DNA of 22,392 nucleotides, taken from the NCBI GenBank assembly GCA_040002995.1, contig JBDUDK010000003.1, positions 1 to 22,392 of the forward strand, read 5' to 3'. Positions 1 to 5,832 of this stretch are shown here, piece after piece. The position numbers and the translations under genes are program-made. The stretch is from JBDUDK01 sp040002995. Lineage in GTDB: Bacteria; Actinomycetota; Acidimicrobiia; Acidimicrobiales; Ilumatobacteraceae. Position 1 is the first letter of the stretch. Each line of letters starts with the position of its first letter. The notes below the pieces were generated by a model that did not search any database, was not told the origin of the DNA, and saw only the letters and a program-made list of their open reading frames with translations.

Positions 1-698
1 TCGTGGCTGAAGTACACGCGACGCGGCGCCAGTTCAATCAGTCTCGACGCCGATGCCAGGTATTGGGCGGGATCGGGCGCTGGGTCGGTCTCGGATACCT
101 CACCGGTGGTGCAGATCTCGTCGTACTCGGCCTTCGAGTAGATCGCTTGACCAGCGAGTGCGACCGTTCCCCCTCGGGTGTCGATGACAAGTGATTGATG
201 CCCAGGGCTGTGCCCCGGCGTCGACATCAGGCGGACACCGCGTGCAACCTGTGTGTCACCGTCGACGACGACGTACTCAGCGCCATCGAAGTCGACCCAC
301 TCCGGAACGGTGTAGTCCGGCTGTCGGGCGGCGCGGTGTTCCGCGGCTTGTATATAGATCGGCACGCCGGGGAACAGCGAGTTGTTGCCGCAATGGTCGA
401 AGTGAAGGTGGGAGTTGACGACAACGCGGACGTCATCGACGCGGTGGCCGTGGGCCTCCAGCTCGGCCTCGATCGAGCGGTGAACGACTTGGTAGTAGCG
501 GTCGATACGTTCGTTGCCGCCGCCTATCCCGGTCTCGTACAGCATGAGCCCTGTTGCGTGTCGCAATGCGAACGCGAAGACCTCACCTGATTGGCCGCTG
601 AGCGGGTGCCACCTAGGAAAGGTCACATCGGCGAGGTGCAGCGGGATCACATCCTCGACGGCAAGCTGCGACACGTGTGCAGCGTATGACGACGACAT
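1..698 (-). CDS. Metallo-beta-lactamase-fold hydrolase, lactonase-like (3' end cut by window edge)
   Basis: This reads leftward from an ATG at 698 and runs off the window without a stop, giving 232 visible residues. The zinc signature HLHFDH lies at residues 97-102 and a second ligand region, TPGHSPGHQS, at about 160-169. The visible sequence ends in YFSH, which matches the last metal-ligand histidine of N-acyl-homoserine-lactonase-type enzymes (AiiA/AttM-like). By family knowledge these cytoplasmic enzymes hydrolyse lactone or related esters with a dinuclear metal site. One oddity is that the position normally held by the bridging aspartate (…GDA…) reads AGQA, with Gln at residue 184. This could alter metal binding or mark a non-lactonase subgroup. 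The gene diverges from the cupin gene at 878 across about 180 bp. Family assignment is strong; the substrate is unknown. Confidence 0.88.
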   Translation of the reverse strand, partial: MSSSYAAHVSQLAVEDVIPLHLADVTFPRWHPLSGQSGEVFAFALRHATGLMLYETGIGGGNERIDRYYQVVHRSIEAELEAHGHRVDDVRVVVNSHLHFDHCGNNSLFPGVPIYIQAAEHRAARQPDYTVPEWVDFDGAEYVVVDGDTQVARGVRLMSTPGHSPGHQSLVIDTRGGTVALAGQAIYSKAEYDEICTTGEVSETDPAPDPAQYLASASRLIELAPRRVYFSH

Positions 699-877
699 CG
701 GATGCGAGCCTCACATCGTCGACTCTCGTGCGCCTGAACCATCGGCTCGCCACCGCGAGATCAGTCACGGGAGGCTCCGATTCCCACCGTCATGCCGACA
801 TCCTGGCGCGCTTGTCGATGGCACGCGCGACCAGGCAGGCTTGATGTGTCACAAATCGATCTGATCGAGGAGGCGCG

Positions 878-1435
878 ATGTTCAAGATCGACGAGTTCGT
901 GGCGCAGTGTCATGCGGCGCTAGCAGAGTCCCAGCCGAGTCTGGCGGTCAAGGAGCTGGTCGAGCGCGCGGTCTCCGATCCTCCGGCGATCGACGCCGCG
1001 CTCGGTCAGGCGAATGCAGGTGGTTTGCGAAGTCTGCACCGGTCGCCCGATCTCACCGTGTTGCAGCTCGTGTGGCCGCCTCACGTTGTGCTCTTTCCCC
1101 ACGATCACGGAATGTGGGCTGCGAACGGTATCTACGGCGGCGTCGAGGACAACCACTTCTTCCGTAGACAGAGCTCGACCATCGAGCGCTCGGGGGCGAA
1201 GCAACTCGCCGCGGGTGATGTAGGACTACTCGGAGAGCAAGTGATCCACTCCGTCACGAACCCGGGTGACCGCTACACAGCGGCGATCCACGTGTACGGC
1301 GGGGACTACTTCGGAGTGCCGCGCAGCCAGTGGGACCCAACCACTCTGCTGGAAGAGCCCTTCGATGTCGAGAAGGTACGCGCCGAGCTAGATGCGGCAG
1401 ATCGGCGCGCCGAAACGACTCGTAAGGGTGCTTGA
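878..1435 (+). CDS. Cysteine-dioxygenase-like cupin metalloenzyme
   Basis: This 185-residue protein has a strong Shine-Dalgarno, GAGGAGG at 867-873, just before its ATG. It resembles the cupin/double-stranded beta-helix family related to cysteine dioxygenase and other thiol dioxygenases. The visible candidate iron ligands are the HDH pair (H75, H77) in LFPHDHGMW and H124 in QVIHSVTNP, and H138 follows in AAIHVYGGDYF. Members of this group oxidise small thiols to sulfinates using Fe(II) and O2, but the substrate cannot be read from the sequence. It diverges from the lactonase-like gene, and its stop overlaps the GTG of the small membrane ORF that follows. The fold is fairly certain and the reaction is inferred. 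Confidence 0.8.
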   Translation: MFKIDEFVAQCHAALAESQPSLAVKELVERAVSDPPAIDAALGQANAGGLRSLHRSPDLTVLQLVWPPHVVLFPHDHGMWAANGIYGGVEDNHFFRRQSSTIERSGAKQLAAGDVGLLGEQVIHSVTNPGDRYTAAIHVYGGDYFGVPRSQWDPTTLLEEPFDVEKVRAELDAADRRAETTRKGA

Positions 1436-1849
1436 GCGGTGGATGGCCGGCGTCATCGGGATCCTGGCAATGGGGGCGGGCCTGCTGTTCGCCGTGTTGC
1501 CGTTCTCGTTCGAAGTCGGCAGTGGCGAAACGCGGTGACGGTCCACGGCCGGCCGCCGATCGTGTCCGCCTGGTCATCCGTTCGTCGCGGGCCGCTCCTC
1601 CTGTGGGCGGTAACCAACGGAGTAACGGGTCGTGAATCGTTTGAGCTTCGTTCGGGCGGCCGCCCGTATGCGGCGCGCGAGGCGCGCAAGCGGCTTATCG
1701 GTTCCCCCGCTCTGATCGGTGGTGGCAGTTTGGCGGGCGTGTTCGCGCGACGAAGAAGACTTCCGAGTGGATCGACTCCGCCGCTACCGCCCCCATTCAG
1801 AGCGCAAAGAGTGAACTCCCCCGCCACGAAAGGACCCGCCGATGGTTGA
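1428..1849 (+). pseudogene. Frame-disrupted small membrane protein
   Basis: A GTG at 1428, overlapping the end of the cupin gene, opens a 36-residue reading frame. It has one clear hydrophobic segment (GVIGILAMGAGLLFAVLPF) and stops at 1536-1538. The text seems to continue in another frame (that of 1439-1849) as GRPPIVSAW and then EARKRLIGSPALIGGGSLAGVFARRRR, a second hydrophobic stretch ending in arginines. Joined by a -1 shift at roughly 1530-1555, the two parts look like the small two-helix proteins common in actinobacteria, in which a helix ending in LPF is followed by a PPIVSAW-like stretch and a second helix. This could be a decayed gene, a sequencing or assembly error, or chance. The last codons run into the DUF427 start at 1842. 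Confidence 0.35.
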
Positions 1850-2594
1850 GCAGCGCGGAAGGGTCCGTATTGAGCCGAGCCAGAAGCGAGTCCGCGTCGT
1901 GGTGGGGGGTGAAGTGATCGTCGACACCGACGATGCGCTTTACGTGTGGGAGGGACCCAACTTCCCTCAGTACTACCTGCCCCTCGGCGACGTCGTAGAC
2001 GGCGTACTCAAACCGTCGCCCACAACGGCCCACTCGCCGAGCCGGGGTACCGCCACCTACTACACGGTTCGAGCCGGCGGCGTCGAGAGAATCGACGCTG
2101 CGTTTTCCTACGACGACAGCCCGATGGAAGAGCTGCGCGGTCGCGTTCGGTTCGACTGGCGAGCGATGGACGCGTGGTTCGAGGAGGACGAGGAGGTGTT
2201 CGTGCACCCCCGTGACCCGTCGACGCGAATCCAGATCCTGCCCAGCTCGCGACACCTCGTCGTCTCGGTGGATGGCATCGTCGTCGCGGACTCGCACCAC
2301 CCGACATTCCTCTACGAGACGCACCTCCCCCGCCGCACCTACTTCTCCAAACTCGACGTGCGCATGGACCTGCTGACCCCCACCGACTTGGCGACGATGT
2401 GCCCGTACAAGGGCACCGCCTCTTACTGGACGCTCACCACGCCGGCGGGCGTGCACAAGAACCTCGTCTGGGGCTACCCGACCGCATTACGCGAGTCGGC
2501 GCCGATCGCCGGCCTGGTCGCGTTCTACGACGAGCGCGTCGAGCTCACCGTCGACGGCGTCCCCCAGCCGAGACCGAAGACGCACTTCGCCTGA
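1842..2594 (+). CDS. Tandem DUF427 domain protein
   Basis: This 250-residue soluble protein contains two DUF427 units. The first spans about residues 15-105 (VRVVVGGEVIVDTDDALYVWE, then PLGDV and TATYYTV). The second spans about 125-240 (HLVVSVDGIVVADSHHPTFLYE, then TASYWTL and LVAFYDERVELTVDG). The repeated pattern of VxGxxVADxxxxxxxxE, followed by a GTAxYxT segment and a final DxxVxxxVDG strand, is typical of the family, a small beta-barrel fold with no settled biochemical role. The Shine-Dalgarno AAAGGA lies about eight bases before the ATG. The next gene starts 17 bases after the stop, so co-transcription with the nucleoside hydrolase is plausible. Family assignment is strong; function is unknown. 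Confidence 0.85.
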   Translation: MVEQRGRVRIEPSQKRVRVVVGGEVIVDTDDALYVWEGPNFPQYYLPLGDVVDGVLKPSPTTAHSPSRGTATYYTVRAGGVERIDAAFSYDDSPMEELRGRVRFDWRAMDAWFEEDEEVFVHPRDPSTRIQILPSSRHLVVSVDGIVVADSHHPTFLYETHLPRRTYFSKLDVRMDLLTPTDLATMCPYKGTASYWTLTTPAGVHKNLVWGYPTALRESAPIAGLVAFYDERVELTVDGVPQPRPKTHFA

Positions 2595-2611
2595 CGGCCT
2601 AGGTTGCGGGG

Positions 2612-3565
2612 GTGCCCCGACCGAAGATCATCCTCGACTGCGACCCCGGTCACGACGACGCCATCGCCATTGTGCTCGCGGGGCGCCACACCGAGTTGCT
2701 GGGCATCACCACGGTGAACGGCAACGCGCCCCTCGCTCGTACAACGGCGAACGCGTTGGTGATGACACAACTGCTCGATCTACAAACGCCGGTGCACTCT
2801 GGCGCAGCCCACCCGCTGCTGGCCCCGGTTCTCCATGCTGAGTACATCCACGGCGAGAGCGGAATGGACGGCGCGGAGCTTCCCAAAGTCACGCGCGCCG
2901 TGGCCGGCACAAACGCCGTCGAGTTCATCGTCGAAACCGTCCGAGCCAACGACGACATCTGGCTAGTGCCCACCGGTCCGCTCACGAACATCGCGCTCGC
3001 GCTCAGATCCGCGCCCGACCTCGCGAAACGGGTGGCCGGTATCTCACTGATGGGCGGCGGCACCACCTACGGCAACCGCACAGCTGCCGCCGAGTTCAAC
3101 ATCTTGTGCGATCCCGAGGCCGCGGCCATCGTGTTCGAGAGCGGCAGCCCGATCACGATGTGCGGACTCAACCTCACCCACCAACTGTTGGCGAGTCCCG
3201 AACGAATCGCTGCCGTCCGCGCCGTCGGCACCCGATTGGCGGCGATCCTGGCGGATCTGCTCACGTTTTTTGGCGGCACCTACATGGGCTTATACGAGGA
3301 ACGGTTCGTGGGCGCGCCGATCCACGACGCCTGCGCGGTGCTCGCCGTCACGCACCCCGAGCTGTTCACGACCCAACCGGCATACGTTGTCATCGAGGTG
3401 ACCGGCACCTATACGCGGGGTATGACTCTGGTGGATCGCCGACCCCTCAAGAACCTGCCTCCGCCCAACGTGAACGTCGTGGAGACCGTGGATGTCGACG
3501 CTGTGTTCGCGCTGCTCACCTCCACGGTGGCCAGCTATGGCTCAAGGTTTCCTAAAGACGCTTAA
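2612..3565 (+). CDS. Inosine-uridine preferring nucleoside hydrolase
   Basis: This 317-residue protein has the usual length for the family. It begins at a GTG and carries the Ca2+-binding signature DCDPGHDDA at residues 9-17. Other family motifs are TVNGNA, TGPLTNIALAL, NILCDPEAAAIVF, and GAPIHDACAV, which holds the catalytic-loop histidine. These enzymes hydrolyse the N-glycosidic bond of ribonucleosides to a free base and ribose in cytoplasmic salvage. The exact base preference (purine or pyrimidine) cannot be decided here. It follows the DUF427 gene by 17 bases. All expected catalytic elements are present, so I expect an active enzyme. Family confidence is high; naming it after a specific Rih enzyme would be guessing. 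Confidence 0.93.
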   Translation: MPRPKIILDCDPGHDDAIAIVLAGRHTELLGITTVNGNAPLARTTANALVMTQLLDLQTPVHSGAAHPLLAPVLHAEYIHGESGMDGAELPKVTRAVAGTNAVEFIVETVRANDDIWLVPTGPLTNIALALRSAPDLAKRVAGISLMGGGTTYGNRTAAAEFNILCDPEAAAIVFESGSPITMCGLNLTHQLLASPERIAAVRAVGTRLAAILADLLTFFGGTYMGLYEERFVGAPIHDACAVLAVTHPELFTTQPAYVVIEVTGTYTRGMTLVDRRPLKNLPPPNVNVVETVDVDAVFALLTSTVASYGSRFPKDA

Positions 3566-3604
3566 GGACCACCACGCTCCGCCCGCATTCGGAGAGGCCT
3601 TGAT

Positions 3605-3638
3605 CTGCGGGGTCTTGCACTGGCCGCTGCGCCCGCAG
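3605..3638 (+). terminator. Possible stem-loop downstream of nucleoside hydrolase gene
   Basis: The arms CTGCGGG (3605-3611) and CCCGCAG (3632-3638) are exact complements around a 20-base loop, 40 bases after the nucleoside hydrolase stop. There is no U-tract, so this is at best a weak terminator or an RNA-end structure. In GC-rich DNA a 7-bp stem can occur by chance. Confidence 0.2.
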
Positions 3639-3698
3639 GTAGCCATAGCGTGGCTGGGCGACTGGGACGGCGATGCCGCGATGCGAAAAAGTGGCGCG

Positions 3699-4205
3699 AT
3701 GTCGGAGCCCACTACCCCGCTTCCCGGAGCCAAGGCGTTCGCCGAAGACGAGCGCTCGGTCCTTCTTGGGTATCTGACCTACCACCGCACGGTTTTGGCG
3801 AGGAAGGCGGAAGGCGTCAGCGACGGCCAAGCCCGTCGGGCCGCGTCCCCGCCAAGCACCCTCACACTGCTTGGCCTGATTCGGCACATGACCGACGTGG
3901 AGCGATGGTGGTTCCGACTCGTCCAGCTCGCCGAGGACGTCCCGGCGCTGTTCGACGACGACGAGGAATGGCACCCGCCGGACGACGCGACCATCGCGGA
4001 GGCGCTGGCGGCCTATTGGGACGAGATCGCAGTGATCGACCGGTATCTCAGCACCGCGAGCATGGACGAAACCAACAATGGCGAACCCGGTCCCGGCCGC
4101 CACACGCTTCGACGGACGATCGTCCACATGATCGAGGAGTACGCCCGGCATTGTGGCCACGCTGATCTCCTCCGTGAAGCCATCGACGGGACCACTGGCG
4201 ATTGA
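3699..4205 (+). CDS. DinB/DUF664 family protein (paralogue 1)
   Basis: This 168-residue four-helix-bundle protein belongs to the DinB/YfiT-like superfamily, DUF664 branch. The metal-site residues appear as H63 in GLIRHMTDVERWW and the H151/H154 pair in EEYARHCGHADLLRE. In actinobacteria such proteins include mycothiol-dependent S-transferases acting on electrophiles or drugs, so thiol conjugation is a reasonable but unproven role. I chose the ATG at 3699. An in-frame ATG at 3681 is possible, neither has a good Shine-Dalgarno, and longer upstream extensions run into the preceding gene. The C-terminal half shares the [ML]IxExxRHxGHADxxRExIDG block with the two DinB genes at 18063 and 19128. Confidence 0.85.
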   Translation: MSEPTTPLPGAKAFAEDERSVLLGYLTYHRTVLARKAEGVSDGQARRAASPPSTLTLLGLIRHMTDVERWWFRLVQLAEDVPALFDDDEEWHPPDDATIAEALAAYWDEIAVIDRYLSTASMDETNNGEPGPGRHTLRRTIVHMIEEYARHCGHADLLREAIDGTTGD

Positions 4206-4491
4206 CCGTCACATCGAGTAGGTGAAAATCCGCCGTAACCCGCGATGCTCGAGCATGGGACGGCATCGTCCACATTCTCACCCGTCGGAGCTTGGGCGAC
4301 GGCGTCCCACGAGCCGCCTGGCGGTGACTCCGCTCATGGGGAATGACGCGGACGGTGCGGCGTGTCCCCGGGAACCCGGTTGGGTGGAGGTCTCACCGTC
4401 CGCTGGCGCTCTCACTACCCCGCTCCGTCTGGCGCTACACAGCCGCCGCTCGTGATCTCAAAAGAACCAAAGAATCGCCGATTAGAGGTAT
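4206..4491. other. Gene-free spacer with many inverted repeats before the PilZ gene
   Basis: I find no convincing gene in these 286 bases. Exact inverted repeats are frequent. A 12-bp palindrome ATGCTCGAGCAT lies at 4245-4256. There are stems GGACG/CGTCC at 4258-4271, CCGTCG/CGACGG at 4282-4302 and CCGCC/GGCGG at 4314-4324. A 10-bp pair GCGGACGGTG (4348-4357) / CACCGTCCGC (4394-4403) encloses a CCGGG/CCCGG stem (4368-4379). Near the end, CTGGCGCT occurs twice. This could be a structured 5' leader of the PilZ mRNA, a terminator array for the DinB gene, or a small RNA. The strand is undecided. Confidence 0.35.
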
Positions 4492-4866
4492 GTGGAACAG
4501 AAATGGCTGAGCGTTCGATTCGGCGAGCGCCGCATCGGTGAGCGCTACGGGTTGCACGATCCCGTTTTCCAATGGCGAGTTCCGGCCGACACCGCCGGGC
4601 GCCGTGAGCGTCGCAAGGCCAAGCCCGCCGAGTGTCGGTTCCTCGACGTGTCGGTCACCGGCGCCTTGATCCTTGCCCCGGTCGCCTCAGATCTCCGGGT
4701 CGGTGCGCATGTGTTGATCGGCTACGAGGACGAGTCGACCACCGTACGCATCCGCCGCATCGAGCCGTACAACAAGGCCCTGAGCATCTACGGCGTTTCG
4801 TTCGTCGATCTGGGTCCCCGCCTGCAGGAGCTCATCTTCATGACAGGTGACCGATATCCGCAATGA
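4492..4866 (+). CDS. PilZ domain cyclic-di-GMP receptor protein
   Basis: This 124-residue single-domain protein starts at a GTG preceded by AGAGG at 4484-4488. The PilZ signature is visible as R14xxxR18 (RIGER) and D52xSxxG57 (DVSVTG) on the next strand pair. These are the arginines and the loop that wrap a cyclic-di-GMP dimer in characterised PilZ proteins. The rest reads as a beta-barrel (GAHVLIGYED, TTVRIRRIEP, SIYGVSFVDL). Such proteins bind the second messenger and alter motility, pili or polysaccharide export through a partner. Its stop lies 20 bases from the stop of the convergent Flp pilin gene, and two GGDEF proteins are encoded close by. This supports a local signalling circuit, though the partner is unknown. 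Confidence 0.85.
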   Translation: MEQKWLSVRFGERRIGERYGLHDPVFQWRVPADTAGRRERRKAKPAECRFLDVSVTGALILAPVASDLRVGAHVLIGYEDESTTVRIRRIEPYNKALSIYGVSFVDLGPRLQELIFMTGDRYPQ

Positions 4867-4886
4867 CCTACCGGGCGTTCACGAGA

Positions 4887-5090
4887 TCAGGAACCGGTAC
4901 CGCTGAGGACGCTGCCGAACGTGCCCATCGTCGACGAGGCCCAACTACCCAATGGCCACCCGGCCGCGACACAGGCGAGGGCGACCAGCGCCACGAGGAG
5001 CGCGTACTCCACAACGCTCGCGCCCTGCTCTTGCTTGAAATGGGCACGGATCCACGCGGCCAGCGTGTCCCATTGGACTGTTAGGTCCAT
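4887..5090 (-). CDS. Flp-type pilin (copy 1)
   Basis: This is a 67-residue Flp/Fap family prepilin. A short charged leader ends at the prepilin peptidase site, QG|ASVVEYALLVALVAL. It has the expected Gly before the cut, Glu at +5 and Tyr at +6, and then one hydrophobic helix that packs the fibre. These pilins are processed by a TadV-type peptidase and assembled by a Tad secretion machine into thin adhesive pili. A good Shine-Dalgarno (GAGGAGC) precedes the ATG at 5090. The N-terminal MDLxxQWDxLAxWIRAH and the C-terminal SGxGS are shared with the second copy at 5244. It lies downstream of that copy on the same strand. No assembly gene is in view. Confidence 0.9.
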   Translation of the reverse strand: MDLTVQWDTLAAWIRAHFKQEQGASVVEYALLVALVALACVAAGWPLGSWASSTMGTFGSVLSGTGS

Positions 5091-5180
5091 CGTCTTGCTC
5101 CTCGACCAGAGCAGTGTGAACCACGAAACCTGAGTTCGCTACGGGGCTGGCCCCCGTCGCGCGCAACCGGAAAACGTGAG

Positions 5181-5206
5181 CGGCCCGCGAGATGACTCGC
5201 GGGCCG
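5181..5206 (-). terminator. Intrinsic terminator between the two pilin genes
   Basis: A perfect 11-bp inverted repeat, CGGCCCGCGAG / CTCGCGGGCCG, closes on a 4-base loop. Read on the minus strand it lies 38 bases past the stop of the pilin gene at 5244, and a TTTT run follows a few bases after the stem. This looks like a rho-independent terminator, or an RNA-stabilising 3' stem that lets the first pilin be made in excess over the second. Confidence 0.65.
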
Positions 5207-5243
5207 ACTCGTACGACGTGATTGCGCGATGCAGTCGATCGGT

Positions 5244-5447
5244 TCAGGAACCGGCTCCGCTGATCGCGCTGCCGATCCGGCTGAACTTGGTCGAGGCCGA
5301 GCTGCCGAGGAGGCTGACCGCCGCGATGCAGACGACCGCGATTAGCGCCACCAGAAGGGCGTACTCAACGAGGCTGGCGCCTCGGTCGTTTTGGACATGT
5401 GCTCGGATCCATGTTGCGAGAACATCCCACTGTGTCTTGAGGTCCAC
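5244..5447 (-). CDS. Flp-type pilin (copy 2)
   Basis: This 67-residue prepilin is clearly paralogous to the one at 4887. The processing site reads RG|ASLVEYALLVALIAV, with Glu at +5, followed by a single hydrophobic helix and a small Ser/Gly-rich end (SAISGAGS). The start is a GTG preceded by GGGAG. It is the promoter-proximal pilin of the pair, and a strong hairpin at 5181-5206 separates it from copy 1. The two differ mostly after the helix (LLGSSASTKFSRIG against PLGSWASSTMGTFG). This may give major and minor subunits, or environment-specific variants. Membrane insertion and Tad-dependent export are inferred from the family. Confidence 0.9.
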   Translation of the reverse strand: MDLKTQWDVLATWIRAHVQNDRGASLVEYALLVALIAVVCIAAVSLLGSSASTKFSRIGSAISGAGS

Positions 5448-5766
5448 TGGTCTTTACTCCCGTTCGATTTGGGTTGCGGATGGTTCCGGAGGCTCCAACT
5501 CCTCCTGCCATCACTTCACCGCGAAATCAGCCTTCTCTCAATGAGATGCCCGGACCAAAGACTCGATCGCCCCTTGATCCTGCGTAGACCGGGGCTTGTG
5601 CGAAATCAGACGAAACGGGGTCCAACCCCCTATTGCTGGCTTCGCTAGACCGCGTCAAGACATTCTCAGTCCCACGCACCGCCCTCACGACCGCATCGGC
5701 GAGCACCGATGAATCGGCGTCGGCGCGGACCCCGTCGCCGCGAGACCCGGGAGAGAGAGAATCGCG
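5448..5766. promoter_or_regulatory. Divergent intergenic region, pilin and GGDEF-EAL promoters expected
   Basis: These 319 bases lie between the leftward pilin genes and the rightward micro-ORF/GGDEF-EAL unit, so both promoters should be here. I cannot assign reliable -35/-10 boxes. A short hairpin GGGGT/ACCCC lies at 5617-5629, and a purine-rich GGGAGAGAGAGA (5749-5760) forms the ribosome site of the micro-ORF. I looked for the conserved core of a cyclic-di-GMP riboswitch and did not find it. Confidence 0.4.
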
Positions 5767-5832
5767 ATGCGCCGCCCTAACAAGCTGGAATTAGCCGGCT
5801 GGCTACGCCGCGTCGTCGAGGCGGGACGATGA
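5767..5832 (+). CDS. 21-residue micro-ORF coupled to the GGDEF-EAL gene
   Basis: The ATG at 5767 follows a purine-rich Shine-Dalgarno (GGGAGAGAGA) at a good distance. The frame encodes 21 residues, MRRPNKLELAGWLRRVVEAG and a final R, and its TGA overlaps the ATG of the GGDEF-EAL gene in ATGA. The peptide is basic, and its middle could form an amphipathic helix (LELAGWLRRVVEAG). It may be a leader that couples translation to the downstream gene, or a real small protein acting on it. I do not recognise it. The good ribosome site and the exact four-base overlap are the evidence; chance is not excluded. Confidence 0.45.
   Translation: MRRPNKLELAGWLRRVVEAGR

Noticed and set aside
3492..3698. N-terminal extension of DinB paralogue 1 back into the nucleoside hydrolase gene
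   Set aside because: The added residues overlap a well-supported gene in another frame and lie before the normal family start.
4222..4455. 77-codon open frame in the spacer before the PilZ gene
   Set aside because: It has no ribosome site and no recognisable pattern, and the inverted repeats explain the region better.
5448..5766. Cyclic-di-GMP riboswitch before the GGDEF-EAL gene
   Set aside because: The conserved GEMM core and receptor elements are not visible on either strand.
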